Source of the DNA: Robertkochia aurantiaca
GTDB taxonomy: Bacteria; Bacteroidota; Bacteroidia; Flavobacteriales; Flavobacteriaceae
Length of the DNA stretch: 64,000 nucleotides
Assembly (NCBI RefSeq): GCF_020166495.1
Contig: NZ_JAINZS010000006.1
Location: 248,001-312,000 of the forward strand
Direction of reading: 5' to 3'
Shown here: in pieces, positions 38,001 to 48,143 of the stretch
How the letters are laid out: every line of letters begins with the position of its first letter
How positions within the stretch are numbered: position 1 is the first letter of the stretch
Notes under the pieces: model-generated
Told to the model about the DNA's origin: nothing
The model's input: only the letters and a program-made list of their open reading frames with translations
Database searches by the model: none
Translations under genes and position numbers: made by a program

Positions 38001-38146
38001 CAATCGTTTTTGGCGATATCAATGATAAAGAGAGTAAAGTTGCCAAGCTGAAGGAAGACGATCGTATGTATCACCTTCTGGAGCATGTGGGTACAAAACC
38101 TAACGTGTTCTACCAGGTAAAAGTGAGAAATACACAGGAAGCATAA
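35024..38146 (+). CDS. actB: Alternative complex III, iron-sulfur/molybdopterin-type subunit ActB
   Basis: The 1040-residue product fuses a molybdopterin-oxidoreductase-like domain to an iron-sulfur domain. A Tat-type signal is set back from the N-terminus: TTRRDFLKYVGFSTAAASLAAC (about 51-72), ending in a lipobox-like Cys, the variant typical of ActB. The C-terminal part (about 770-1000) has four cysteine clusters: CTGCGACVIACH, CQHCNHAPCETVCP, CVGTRYCANNCP and CSLCIQ...CSAAC. This fits three [4Fe-4S] and one [3Fe-4S] centre. In characterised complexes the molybdopterin domain carries no cofactor. It faces the periplasm and receives electrons from the quinol site. Confidence 0.95.
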   Translation: MASNKKYWKSVDELDENNPVVKTLKQNEFVEEIPVDEFLGDKESLDSSSTTRRDFLKYVGFSTAAASLAACEGPVKKSIPYVVQPDRIVPGVANYYATSIANGFDFASVLIKTREGRPIKVENNTDVVYGGGANARVHASVLDLYDSLRLQGPKSEGEYISWDALDAGVVSGMTAANAAGKQVVLLTQTFASPSVKRLIAALKEKYANVKHVIYDAVSEDAALEAFRTEFGSRALADYDFSKAEVIVSFGADFLGDWQGGGFDSGYAKGRIPENGKMSRHIQFESNMSLSGANADKRVPLTPSMQRKALAKFYGYLTGTSVSAELPENIDTAVKNAAAQVKMAGSKAVVVTGIDDVNAQRIALKINKNLNSEAFDADRPRYIRQGNADEVSQLVKDMNAGEVGALIMSGVNPAYTLADSAAFNEGLKKVAVSVAFTTKEHETALNATYIAAAPHYLESWGDVEFKKGYYGLTQPTIRPLFNTRQLQDCLLKWVGDNRSYPDYLKETWQENILKGASWNQALHDGVYDNVSSSEEEVMAEDQPAVQVGEGEGEVVSAVAGVSSMLTALAKEQGEGMELVLYTKTGMGDGQQANNPWLQEFPDPITRVSWDNYITVSKADAEAMGLENWNVANGGLNGSYANVTVNGVTLENVPVIIQPGQAKGSVGMALGYGRNAGMKSDMKVGHNAYRLYNNFNSVQKVTVEKAAGEHEFACVQLHNTLMGRGDIIKETTLEIFNSKDSRVWNHVPQVSLNHEEVDAVTVDMWDEFDRSVGHHFNMSIDLNACTGCGACVIACHAENNVPVVGKAEVRKSRDMHWLRIDRYYSSDETFEGDNETKEGMSGLGDSLSTFGEMESAAANPQVAFQPVMCQHCNHAPCETVCPVAATSHGRQGQNHMAYNRCVGTRYCANNCPYKVRRFNWFLYNNNDEFDFHMNDDLGKMVLNPDVTVRSRGVMEKCSLCIQRTQKTILDAKREGRTIKDGEFQTACSAACSSGAIVFGDINDKESKVAKLKEDDRMYHLLEHVGTKPNVFYQVKVRNTQEA

Positions 38147-38180
38147 TTAATTATCAATAAAGAAACAATATTTTAAGGAT

Positions 38181-39917
38181 ATGGCGTCGCATTACGAAGC
38201 ACCTATACGTAAACCTCTTGTAACCGGAGAGAAGTCTTATCACGATGTGTCGGTAGACGTTGCTGCTCCCGTTGAGGGCCGTGCAAATAAGCACTGGTGG
38301 ATTGTCTTTTCGATCGCCCTGGTCGCTTTTCTTTGGGGTCTGGGATGTATCATCTACACGATCTCTACAGGTATCGGTACCTGGGGTCTTAACAAGACAG
38401 TAGGATGGGCCTGGGATATCACCAACTTTGTATGGTGGGTAGGTATCGGTCACGCTGGTACACTGATCTCAGCGGTACTCTTGCTGTTCCGTCAGAAGTG
38501 GAGAATGGCTATTAACCGGTCTGCCGAGGCAATGACCATTTTCTCGGTGGTACAGGCGGGGCTTTTCCCGATCATTCACATGGGGCGTCCGTGGCTTGGT
38601 TATTGGGTACTCCCCATTCCGAACCAGTTCGGTTCGCTTTGGGTGAACTTTAACTCTCCGCTGCTGTGGGACGTGTTCGCGATCTCTACCTATCTTTCAG
38701 TGTCTCTGGTATTCTGGTGGACAGGGCTACTGCCTGACTTCGCTATGATCAGAGACCGTGCGGTAAAGCCTTTCCAGAAAAAGATCTATAGTCTGATAAG
38801 TTTTGGTTGGAGCGGACGTGCCAAAGACTGGCAACGTTTCGAAGAGGTATCACTGGTTCTGGCCGGTTTGGCTACACCTCTGGTACTTTCGGTTCACACC
38901 ATCGTATCATTTGACTTTGCTACTTCGGTGATTCCCGGATGGCACACCACTATCTTCCCTCCATACTTCGTTGCAGGGGCGATTTTCTCAGGATTTGCCA
39001 TGGTAAATACCCTGCTTATCATTATGAGAAAGGTTTGTAACCTGGAAGATTATATCACTGTACAGCACATTGAACTGATGAACATTGTGATTATGATCAC
39101 AGGTTCTATCGTGGGGTGTGCCTATATAACAGAGCTTTTCATCGCCTGGTATTCAGGTGTTGAATATGAGCAATACGCCTTCCTTAACCGGGCAACCGGA
39201 CCTTACTGGTGGGCTTACTGGAGTATGATGACCTGTAATGTGTTCTCTCCTCAGTTCATGTGGTTCAAGAAACTGCGTACAAGCATCATGTTCTCATTCT
39301 TTATTTCGATCGTGGTTAACATCGGAATGTGGTTCGAGCGTTTTGTGATCATCGTGACCTCGCTTCACCGTGATTACCTTCCGTCTTCATGGACCATGTT
39401 CTCACCAACCTTTGTCGATATCGGGATCTTTGTGGGAACCATCGGTTTCTTCTTCGTGTTGTTCCTGCTGTATGCAAGAACCTTCCCTGTAATCGCTCAG
39501 GCAGAGGTGAAGACCATTCTGAAAAGTTCCGGGGAGCGTTACAAAAGACTTCGTGAGTCAGGTGTGAGCCTGGTAGGTACCGGTGCTGATGTTCGTACAT
39601 CAAGCCCTGCGGCTGAAGGTGATTCTCCCATAGTTGTGAGAGCAGACGGAACGATAGATACCGATAAGCAGAACGCTCTTTTAGATCAGGTAGGTGCATT
39701 TAACCCCGGAGCGGAAGAGGCAGATGACCTGAAGAAGATCAACGGTATCGGGCCGATGATTGAAAAGGCATTGAACCGAATCGGAATATTCAAATTTGAA
39801 CAGATAAGTAGAATTTCTGAAACAGAATACCATCTTCTTGATGCACTAACGGGTAACTTCTCGAAAAAAGCATCTAATGACGATTGGGCAGGTCAGGCTA
39901 AAAATTTAATAGGATAA
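38181..39917 (+). CDS. actC: Alternative complex III, NrfD-like membrane subunit ActC with C-terminal helix-hairpin-helix domain
   Basis: The 578-residue product has the ten or so membrane helices of the NrfD/PsrC family (about 35-450), with HAGTLISAVLLLFRQKWRMAINR and the quinol-site region typical of ActC. It continues past the last helix through a polar linker (about 455-510) into a compact domain (515-578), with DDLKKINGIGPMIEKALNRIG and DDWAGQAKNL. This reads as a helix-hairpin-helix fold like that attached to some NADH dehydrogenase or ribosomal L21-type proteins. The membrane core is the main quinol-binding subunit. The tail should lie in the cytoplasm; its role is unknown. Confidence 0.93.
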   Translation: MASHYEAPIRKPLVTGEKSYHDVSVDVAAPVEGRANKHWWIVFSIALVAFLWGLGCIIYTISTGIGTWGLNKTVGWAWDITNFVWWVGIGHAGTLISAVLLLFRQKWRMAINRSAEAMTIFSVVQAGLFPIIHMGRPWLGYWVLPIPNQFGSLWVNFNSPLLWDVFAISTYLSVSLVFWWTGLLPDFAMIRDRAVKPFQKKIYSLISFGWSGRAKDWQRFEEVSLVLAGLATPLVLSVHTIVSFDFATSVIPGWHTTIFPPYFVAGAIFSGFAMVNTLLIIMRKVCNLEDYITVQHIELMNIVIMITGSIVGCAYITELFIAWYSGVEYEQYAFLNRATGPYWWAYWSMMTCNVFSPQFMWFKKLRTSIMFSFFISIVVNIGMWFERFVIIVTSLHRDYLPSSWTMFSPTFVDIGIFVGTIGFFFVLFLLYARTFPVIAQAEVKTILKSSGERYKRLRESGVSLVGTGADVRTSSPAAEGDSPIVVRADGTIDTDKQNALLDQVGAFNPGAEEADDLKKINGIGPMIEKALNRIGIFKFEQISRISETEYHLLDALTGNFSKKASNDDWAGQAKNLIG

Positions 39918-39919
39918 TT

Positions 39920-40444
39920 ATGGCTTCTAGAGTTATTCACGCAATATACAATGACGATGATGTGCTGATGGCTGCTGTCAAGAAAGTGAAGGCAGCAAGA
40001 CATCACATCGAAGAGATCTATACTCCTTTCCCTGTACACGGTCTGGACAAGGCCATGGGTCTTGCGCCTACCCGGATCGCGATAACCTCGTTCCTTTACG
40101 GGTGTGTGGGGTTAACCGTAGCCATTACCATGATGAACTTCATTATGATACAGGACTGGCCGCAGGATATCGGAGGTAAGCCAAGTTTCAGCTACCTGGA
40201 TAATATGCCTGCCTTTGTTCCTATCATGTTCGAGCTTACCGTTTTCTTTGCAGCTCACCTTATGGTGATCACCTTTTACCTGAGAAGTAAGTTATGGCCA
40301 TTTAAAGAAGCTGAGAATCCTGATGTGCGCACTACAGACGACCACTTCCTGATGGAGCTGGCTATTTATGATAATGAAAAGGAATTAACCGAGTTGCTGG
40401 CAGAAACCGGGGCCGTAGAAATAAAAATCACAGAAAAGCATTAA
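39920..40444 (+). CDS. actD: Alternative complex III, subunit ActD (DUF3341)
   Basis: The 174-residue product is a DUF3341 membrane protein. A soluble N-terminal part has the family motif IEEIYTPFPVHGLDKAMG (about 33-50), followed by two membrane helices (about 58-82 and 96-120). The C-terminal tail is charged. It anchors alternative complex III at the cytoplasmic side. It starts two bases after actC and is eight bases before actE. Confidence 0.93.
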   Translation: MASRVIHAIYNDDDVLMAAVKKVKAARHHIEEIYTPFPVHGLDKAMGLAPTRIAITSFLYGCVGLTVAITMMNFIMIQDWPQDIGGKPSFSYLDNMPAFVPIMFELTVFFAAHLMVITFYLRSKLWPFKEAENPDVRTTDDHFLMELAIYDNEKELTELLAETGAVEIKITEKH

Positions 40445-40452
40445 TTGGTACA

Positions 40453-41016
40453 ATGAGAGTTTTTTATAAAATAGCGACCGTATTAAGTGCAGTTACCCTG
40501 ATGGTTTCCTGCCAAAACAAATCAGAACGCAATTACCAGTTCTTCCCGAACATGTATCAGGCCGTTGGATATGAGACCTATGATGAAACCGATGCTTTTC
40601 GCAACGGAAAAGAAGGTCAGCTTCCGGTGGAAGGAACCGTATCAAGAGGATGGATGCCTTATGATTACAATAATACCCTTGAAGACTACCAACAGGCAAA
40701 ACTTGACCTTAAAAGTCCGTTAGATTCACTAAACCGTGAAACGAACCTTGAAAAGGGAAGAGAGCTTTACAATATTTATTGCGCTGTTTGTCACGGAGCT
40801 CAGGGGAATGGAAAAGGAATTTTGGTAGAGCGTGAAAAGATCCTGGGTGTGCCCAGCTATGATGATGCAGGACGTGCTATTACAGAAGGTAGCGTTTACC
40901 ACGTGATCTATTACGGTCTGAACTCAATGGGTTCTTATGCCAGTCAGTTGAGTGCCACCGAAAGATGGCAGGTGACCGAATATGTCATGCAATTGAAATC
41001 AGATCTAGAGAATTAA
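40453..41016 (+). CDS. actE: Alternative complex III, monohaem cytochrome c lipoprotein ActE
   Basis: The 187-residue product has a lipoprotein leader ending in a lipobox-like LMVSC (Cys20) and a cytochrome c domain with CAVCH near residue 115. A downstream methionine (in the NSMGSYASQ segment) could be the sixth haem ligand. It passes electrons from the ActA haems toward the oxidase. The neighbouring coxB lacks a fused cytochrome domain, so ActE or ActA probably docks to the oxidase directly. Confidence 0.93.
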   Translation: MRVFYKIATVLSAVTLMVSCQNKSERNYQFFPNMYQAVGYETYDETDAFRNGKEGQLPVEGTVSRGWMPYDYNNTLEDYQQAKLDLKSPLDSLNRETNLEKGRELYNIYCAVCHGAQGNGKGILVEREKILGVPSYDDAGRAITEGSVYHVIYYGLNSMGSYASQLSATERWQVTEYVMQLKSDLEN

Positions 41017-41052
41017 TCGATAAATCAACTATCTAAACAGAAGATTCAGGAT

Positions 41053-42429
41053 ATGTATACGTTTTCAAACAGATTAAGAACCGCAGCTTTCGTATTAATG
41101 ATAGTTGGTGCTCTTGGTTTAGCATACGGGTTTTTAACGGCTCCTTCTACCGTAGATGAGGCTATGGAGATGGTCGCTGATCAGCACCATGATGAAGGTG
41201 GTCACGAGGCTGCCGGAGCTCACGGTGAAGAGAGTCACGCCGGTGAAGAGCACGGGGTGGCTGCCGGTCTCGAAAGTGATGCCGCAGATATGCTCGAAGA
41301 GCCTTACAGTGAAGAGCATGGAAATCCTCATGGAGAGCATTTGTTACACCAATTGCAGAATAAGCCATGGGCAGCTCTGTATGTGGCAGCATTCTTCTTT
41401 ATGATGATTTCGCTTGGTGTTCTGGCATTTTATGCCATTCAACGTGCCGCTCAGGCAGGTTGGTCTCCGGTACTTTTCCGTGTGATGGAAGGTATCACCG
41501 CATACCTGTTACCCGGTGCGCTAATCGTATTTGTGATCCTGTTACTTTCAGGACTTCATTTGAACCACCTGTTCGTGTGGATGGATCCTGAAGTGGTTGC
41601 TGAAGATGAACTTATACAAGGTAAATCAGGTTACCTGAACGTGCCTTTCTTTTTGATACGTGCCCTTATCTATATTGGAGGTTGGGTGGCTTACCGTCAC
41701 TTTTCGCGTAAGTTTTCCATCGCTCAGGATACGGCCGATGACAATTCGAACTTTAAAAAGAACTTCAGAATTTCTGCTGCGTTCCTGGTTTTCTACCTGG
41801 TATCTGAGTCTATGATGGCCTGGGATTGGGTGATGAGCGTAGATCCGCACTGGTTTAGTACCCTGTTCGGATGGTATGTTTTTGCCAGTATGTTTGTATC
41901 GGGAATCACCGTCATCGCCATGGTAGCTATCTACCTGAAGTCAAAAGGATATCTGGAGTATGTGAACGACAGCCATATTCATGACCTTGCGAAATTTATG
42001 TTCGGTATCAGTATTTTCTGGACCTATCTATGGTTCTCTCAGTTCATGCTGATCTGGTACTCGAACATTCCTGAAGAGGTAACCTATTTTGTTACCCGTA
42101 TAGAAGATTATAAATTGCCTTTCTTCGGAATGCTGGTGCTGAACTTCATCTTCCCGCTTCTGATACTCATGAACAGCGATTACAAACGTTTGAACTGGTT
42201 CGTGATTATGACAGGTATCGTGATCCTGATCGGTCACTATGTAGATGTGTTCAATATGATCATGCCTGCCACTGTAGGTGACCAATGGTTTATTGGAGTG
42301 CCTGAGATAAGCGGAGTGCTGTTCTTTGCCGGTCTCTTCATCTATGTGGTGTTTAATGCCCTTACAAAGGCTCCATTGCTGGCGAAAGGCAATCCATTTG
42401 TGGAAGAGAGTAGACAATTCCACTATTAA
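41053..42429 (+). CDS. actF: Alternative complex III, membrane subunit ActF
   Basis: The 458-residue product resembles a shortened ActC, with about ten membrane helices from residue 10 to 450. Unusually, the segment between helix 1 and helix 2 (about 40-100) is a long acidic and histidine-rich stretch (DQHHDEGGHEAAGAHGEE and following, at least nine His). The rest is as in the family, including WDWVMSVDPHWFSTLFGWYVF. It completes the act gene set and directly precedes coxB. The His-rich loop might bind copper or zinc, but no known motif supports a specific metal. Confidence 0.92.
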   Translation: MYTFSNRLRTAAFVLMIVGALGLAYGFLTAPSTVDEAMEMVADQHHDEGGHEAAGAHGEESHAGEEHGVAAGLESDAADMLEEPYSEEHGNPHGEHLLHQLQNKPWAALYVAAFFFMMISLGVLAFYAIQRAAQAGWSPVLFRVMEGITAYLLPGALIVFVILLLSGLHLNHLFVWMDPEVVAEDELIQGKSGYLNVPFFLIRALIYIGGWVAYRHFSRKFSIAQDTADDNSNFKKNFRISAAFLVFYLVSESMMAWDWVMSVDPHWFSTLFGWYVFASMFVSGITVIAMVAIYLKSKGYLEYVNDSHIHDLAKFMFGISIFWTYLWFSQFMLIWYSNIPEEVTYFVTRIEDYKLPFFGMLVLNFIFPLLILMNSDYKRLNWFVIMTGIVILIGHYVDVFNMIMPATVGDQWFIGVPEISGVLFFAGLFIYVVFNALTKAPLLAKGNPFVEESRQFHY

Positions 42430-42460
42430 TAAATAATATAAGTAAAACGGGAGATATAAA

Positions 42461-43522
42461 ATGACTGCTTTATTAACGATTATTGTTCTAGTTCTTGTTG
42501 CCATAGCCATTTGGCAGATGACCAAAATGTTCGAATTGTCGCAAACCAGTACCGACGATTCGCAGGTCGCCAATGATTCTGATAACAAGCTGAACGGTTA
42601 CCTGATGTTTGGATTTCTGGTTTTCATTTACCTGCTTACCATTTTCTCTTTTGTTCAATACGGAGATGTGGTGCTTGGAACCCCTGCTTCAGAGCATGGT
42701 TCTGACTATGATAACCTGATGTTTATCTCTATGGCGCTGATCTTTTTCGTACAGATCGTCACCCAGGCACTGCTTCATTACTTTGCCTATAAATACCGGG
42801 GACAAAAGGGTAAACGTGCCCTTTTCTATGCCGATAACGATCGTCTGGAGTTTATCTGGACCATCATCCCGGTGATTACACTGGCAGGACTGATTCTTTA
42901 CGGTTTATATACCTGGACCACACTGATGGATGTAGATCCTGACGAGGGAGATCCGATCATCGTTGAGCTTTATGCTCAGCAATTCAACTGGAAGGCGCGT
43001 TATGCCGGAGAGGATAATGTGTTGGGTGAGGCTAACGTTCGCTTGATAGAGATCGATAAGAACAATGTTCTGGGAGTTGATGAGTCTGACCCTTACGGTC
43101 AGGATGATATCGTTTCACAAACAGAACTGCATTTACCCGTAGGAAGAAAGGTTATCTTTAAGATGCGTTCTCAGGATGTGTTGCACTCTGCTTATATGCC
43201 TCATTTCAGAGCGCAGATGAACTGTGTTCCCGGAATGGTTACCCAGTTTGCATTTACACCTGTAATAACCACAGAGGAGATGCGTGCAGATCCCGATATG
43301 TTGGAAAAGGTACAGAAAATTAATAAATTACGGGCCGAAAGAAGTGCATCCGGAGAGGATGCTGATCCCTGGCAATTCGACTACGTATTACTGTGTAATA
43401 AGATCTGCGGTTCTTCCCACTATAACATGCAGATGAAGATCGTTGTGGAGGAAGAAGATGAGTTCAATGCTTGGCTGGAGGCGCAACAAACCTTTGGTGA
43501 GCAAATGGCCGCTGCAGAATAA
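42461..43522 (+). CDS. coxB: Cytochrome c oxidase subunit II
   Basis: The 353-residue product has four predicted N-terminal helices (about 1-22, 45-66, 82-108, 125-147), two more than the usual pair. A cupredoxin domain carrying the CuA site follows. The ligands are visible: a His in MRSQDVLHSAYMP, and Cys-x3-Cys-x3-His-x2-Met in CNKICGSSHYNM near residue 310. The position usually occupied by glutamate between the cysteines is Lys-Ile, a variant common in Bacteroidota. It accepts electrons from cytochrome c and passes them to subunit I. No cytochrome c domain is fused at the C-terminus. Confidence 0.95.
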   Translation: MTALLTIIVLVLVAIAIWQMTKMFELSQTSTDDSQVANDSDNKLNGYLMFGFLVFIYLLTIFSFVQYGDVVLGTPASEHGSDYDNLMFISMALIFFVQIVTQALLHYFAYKYRGQKGKRALFYADNDRLEFIWTIIPVITLAGLILYGLYTWTTLMDVDPDEGDPIIVELYAQQFNWKARYAGEDNVLGEANVRLIEIDKNNVLGVDESDPYGQDDIVSQTELHLPVGRKVIFKMRSQDVLHSAYMPHFRAQMNCVPGMVTQFAFTPVITTEEMRADPDMLEKVQKINKLRAERSASGEDADPWQFDYVLLCNKICGSSHYNMQMKIVVEEEDEFNAWLEAQQTFGEQMAAAE

Positions 43523-43559
43523 AAAAAGCTATTGAAAGAAAAAAATTAAAAGGAAGATT

Positions 43560-45386
<1,827 letters not shown>

Positions 45387-45411
45387 TTTGGTCTTTGATA
45401 ATGCTTATTAG

Positions 45412-45445
45412 AAACTGCTTCCTGATTGGAAAGCAGTTTTTTTTT
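45412..45445 (+). terminator. Terminator of the act-cox operon
   Basis: AAACTGCTT pairs with AAGCAGTTT, with an inner CC/GG, followed by nine or more T. Confidence 0.92.
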
Positions 45446-45470
45446 GATCTCGGTCGGTTTGGATGGAGGG

Positions 45471-45542
45471 TGTGGAGTTATGAGGGTATGGAGTTATGAA
45501 GGTATGAGGGTATGAGGGTATGAGGGTATGAAGGTATGATGT
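45471..45542 (+). repeat. Period-8 tandem repeat, array near coxA
   Basis: Nine units of eight bases: GTGTGGAG, TTATGAGG, GTATGGAG, TTATGAAG, GTATGAGG three times, GTATGAAG and GTATGATG. Same unit type as the arrays at 32.3-32.7 kb, and again just after an operon terminator. Confidence 0.85.
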
Positions 45543-45570
45543 GCTGGCTGGATTTATTGAAATCAGCATC

Positions 45571-45624
45571 TTCGCTTCTTCGCTCCTTTGCTCCTTTGTT
45601 CTTTCGCTTCTTCGCTCCCAACTC
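45571..45624 (-). repeat. Period-8 tandem repeat, pyrimidine-rich array
   Basis: On the plus strand: TTCGCTTC, TTCGCTCC, TTTGCTCC, TTTGTTCT, TTCGCTTC and TTCGCTCC. Read on the minus strand the unit is GRAGCGAA. Unit length and purine/pyrimidine skew match the neighbouring array but on the opposite strand. Confidence 0.75.
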
Positions 45625-45764
45625 CTTTTCACCCGGTGATGGTGGCTTTGCAATCGAAACCGGCGATCAAACCATGCTGAGACCAACTTAAAGGAGCTTT
45701 AATGGCTTCCTTTTGATTTAGTGGTATACCGGTATAAATATTAAAGAAAGTCGCTACAGCCCTC

Positions 45765-46499
45765 TTATTTTCCCTCTGAAATATAATGAAAGACAACATC
45801 GTCGGGCATATTATCCATGGTGCTGTAACGAATCACCCTGGGCATATCCGGACCATCAGGATCTGAATAGACTTCTTCCACCTGGTAACGTACCAGATTC
45901 CAGCCTGCTTTAAAATCGAGGTCATAGATGGTTTTAACCTCGTAGACGTCTTCCTGGTTGTAGGCATACCGTTCAAAGACACATTCAGTGTCTACTGTGA
46001 ACGGCTGTTCGAAGTAATACCAGTCCAGGTAATACCCGGAAATCATATCTTCCTGTCCTATCATGCTGAAAGCCCTTGCGAACTCGGGGCTGTCTACGGC
46101 CATAAATGCGCCTAAGGGTTTTTCTTCGTCTACATCTGCTATTCCGTAACTCCCCTGGAAGGCCATAGTGAAAAGTGTTTGTTCAGGATGTGCAATGTCA
46201 AGGGTGTCACCGTTACAGGTGTAATGTCCTCCGGTGGTGCGCAAGGTAGCGGTCCACCCGTCTTTTTCGGCCGTATCAAAACTGGCGAGCGATTTTTCAA
46301 TGATGGTTTGGTCAAGCGGAATTTCAAAGGCCCCGGAAGCGTCTATGGTTCCGACCACGACCGGATCCATAAAGCCGATATAGATGTCTCCGGCTTCCTG
46401 ATCGTATTTGTCGAGTTTACCTTCGAACTTTTCCTGGCTAAAGCCGCTGAGGCTTATAAGCAGGAGGGGAATTATCAATAGTTTGGTTGATAGATGCAT
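45765..46499 (-). CDS. Secreted protein of unknown function
   Basis: I do not recognise this gene. The 244-residue product has a signal peptide (about 1-21) ending near GFSQ. The mature part is beta-rich and acidic, with an early DKYDQEAGDIYIGFMDPVVVGTID segment resembling a small lipoprotein-like beta-domain. Two cysteines stand far apart (in TCNGDTL and TECVFER). No catalytic motif is evident. It stands alone between the act-cox operon and metY. Its promoter is not clear. Confidence 0.7.
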   Translation of the reverse strand: MHLSTKLLIIPLLLISLSGFSQEKFEGKLDKYDQEAGDIYIGFMDPVVVGTIDASGAFEIPLDQTIIEKSLASFDTAEKDGWTATLRTTGGHYTCNGDTLDIAHPEQTLFTMAFQGSYGIADVDEEKPLGAFMAVDSPEFARAFSMIGQEDMISGYYLDWYYFEQPFTVDTECVFERYAYNQEDVYEVKTIYDLDFKAGWNLVRYQVEEVYSDPDGPDMPRVIRYSTMDNMPDDVVFHYISEGK

Positions 46500-46666
46500 A
46501 TGCGATGAGTTTTAAGTGGTTTATAAGTTTCATCACATGTAGTCAGGTTGTCATAATAATATAGTAAAAATCTGCATAAAATATAAAAAGTCAGTAAGTT
46601 AATTCCCTTACCATAGTGCGTAACGATACCTGGCTCGTTCCCGGGAGGATTTCGGTACCTATAAAG

Positions 46667-46700
46667 AAAAAGCACCCTGATCTGTATCAGAGCGCTTTTT
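46667..46700 (-). terminator. Terminator after metY
   Basis: AAAAAGC/GCTTTTT with an inner CTGAT/ATCAG stem and small internal loop. It is symmetric, so it could work on both strands. It lies 23 bases after the metY stop. Confidence 0.8.
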
Positions 46701-46722
46701 GATCCTGGCCGTTCCAAAAGTA

Positions 46723-48021
46723 TTAAACGGTAGATTGTTTAGGCTGACCGATCAGGCTGAAGGCTTCTTTCAGATCATCTTTCAGGTCATCGATGTTCTC
46801 AAGACCGACCGAAAGACGAATCAGGTCTTTGGTTACCCCTGTCTGAAGCTGGTCTTCATCGCTCAATTGCTGGTGCGTGGTACTGGCCGGGTGAATGATG
46901 AGCGATTTCGTATCACCGATGTTAGCGAGCAAAGAGAAAAGTTTGGTTTTATCTGCGATGGATTTTGCAGCCTCATAGCCACCCTTCACACCAAAGGTCA
47001 CGATTCCGCTTTGGCCTTCGGGTAGGTACTTTTTCGCAAGTGCGTGATATTTACTTGAAGACAAGCCGGGGTAGTTCACCCAGGTCACTTCGGGTTGCTC
47101 CTGCAACCAGGCCGCCAGTTCCAGGGCGTTCTCACTATGCTTTCTGATTCTCAGTTCCAGGGTTTCCAGACCCTGTATGATCTGAAAAGCATTGAACGGG
47201 CTAAGGGCGCCTCCGTAATCGCGCAGGCCTTCGATGCGTACCTTTGCGATAAAGGCAGCTTCTTCAAGCGCTTCACTGTAGACCAGTCCGTGATACCCCG
47301 GGGAAGGCTCTGTGAACTCCGGATATTTCCCGTTGGTCCAGTCAAAGGTTCCCGCATCAATAATAACACCTCCGAGGGCAGTGCCGTTACCATTGATATA
47401 TTTTGTCAGTGAATGTATTACGATATTGGCGCCGTGAGCGATAGGGTTCAGGAGATAGGGAGTGGCCACTGTATTATCTACGATCAGCGGAACCTTATGT
47501 TTTTTGGCCTGACCGGCAATGGCTTCGATGTCAAGTACATCCAGTTTCGGATTGCCCAGTGATTCGATGAAAAACACCCTGGTATTCTCCTTTGCGGCTT
47601 TATGGAAGTTTTCCGGATCTGAAGGGTCTACAAAGGTGGTGGTGATGCCATGCCGTGGCAGGGTAACGCTTAACAGGTTGAAGGTACCTCCGTAGAGGCT
47701 GTTGGAAGCGACGATATGATCACCTGCACGCAACAGGGTAAGCAGGGTGGTTGATATGGCAGAGGTACCCGAAGCGGTGGCTACGGCTGCGATACCACCC
47801 TCCAGCGCTGCCAACCGTTGTTCGAGTATGTCATTAGTGGGGTTGTTGATACGGGTATAGATATTTCCCGTTTCCGCCAGCGAAAACAGATTGGCCGCGT
47901 GGTCTGAATCATTGAAGACATAAGCGGTAGACTGATAGATCGGAACCGCTCTGGTTCCTCCGTTGGCCGATACGTCATGGCCGGCATGCAATGCTTTGGT
48001 AGCGAATTTTTGTGTACTCAT
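46723..48021 (-). CDS. metY: O-acetylhomoserine sulfhydrylase / aminocarboxypropyltransferase
   Basis: The 432-residue PLP enzyme makes homocysteine from O-acetylhomoserine and sulfide. The N-terminus FATKALHAGHD and the segments YTRINNPTNDILEQRLAALEGG and ATASGTSAI are family hallmarks. The PLP lysine is in HSLTKYINGNGTALGG near residue 210. The frame opens at 48069; I chose the ATG at 48021 because MSTQKF starts the conserved region and the upstream bases belong to a SAM-riboswitch leader. It has a leader of about 240 bases with a SAM-I aptamer, so high SAM should lower its expression. Confidence 0.95.
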   Translation of the reverse strand: MSTQKFATKALHAGHDVSANGGTRAVPIYQSTAYVFNDSDHAANLFSLAETGNIYTRINNPTNDILEQRLAALEGGIAAVATASGTSAISTTLLTLLRAGDHIVASNSLYGGTFNLLSVTLPRHGITTTFVDPSDPENFHKAAKENTRVFFIESLGNPKLDVLDIEAIAGQAKKHKVPLIVDNTVATPYLLNPIAHGANIVIHSLTKYINGNGTALGGVIIDAGTFDWTNGKYPEFTEPSPGYHGLVYSEALEEAAFIAKVRIEGLRDYGGALSPFNAFQIIQGLETLELRIRKHSENALELAAWLQEQPEVTWVNYPGLSSSKYHALAKKYLPEGQSGIVTFGVKGGYEAAKSIADKTKLFSLLANIGDTKSLIIHPASTTHQQLSDEDQLQTGVTKDLIRLSVGLENIDDLKDDLKEAFSLIGQPKQSTV

Positions 48022-48143
48022 TTTTCTGATTTTTTGAGTTAATAAATAATTAAACCCAAAGTCAAACAAGCTTCCTGAGAAGCCTACTTAATCGAAAAAT
48101 GTTATAAGAAATAAGGTGAAAGCCGCGGGGTCTTCACTTTGGG

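Noticed and set aside
45408-45686. 92-residue minus-strand open frame rich in Ser, Arg, Glu, Pro and Tyr-Pro-His
   Set aside because: It is the translation of the two period-8 arrays; the residue repeats simply reflect the octamer repeats.
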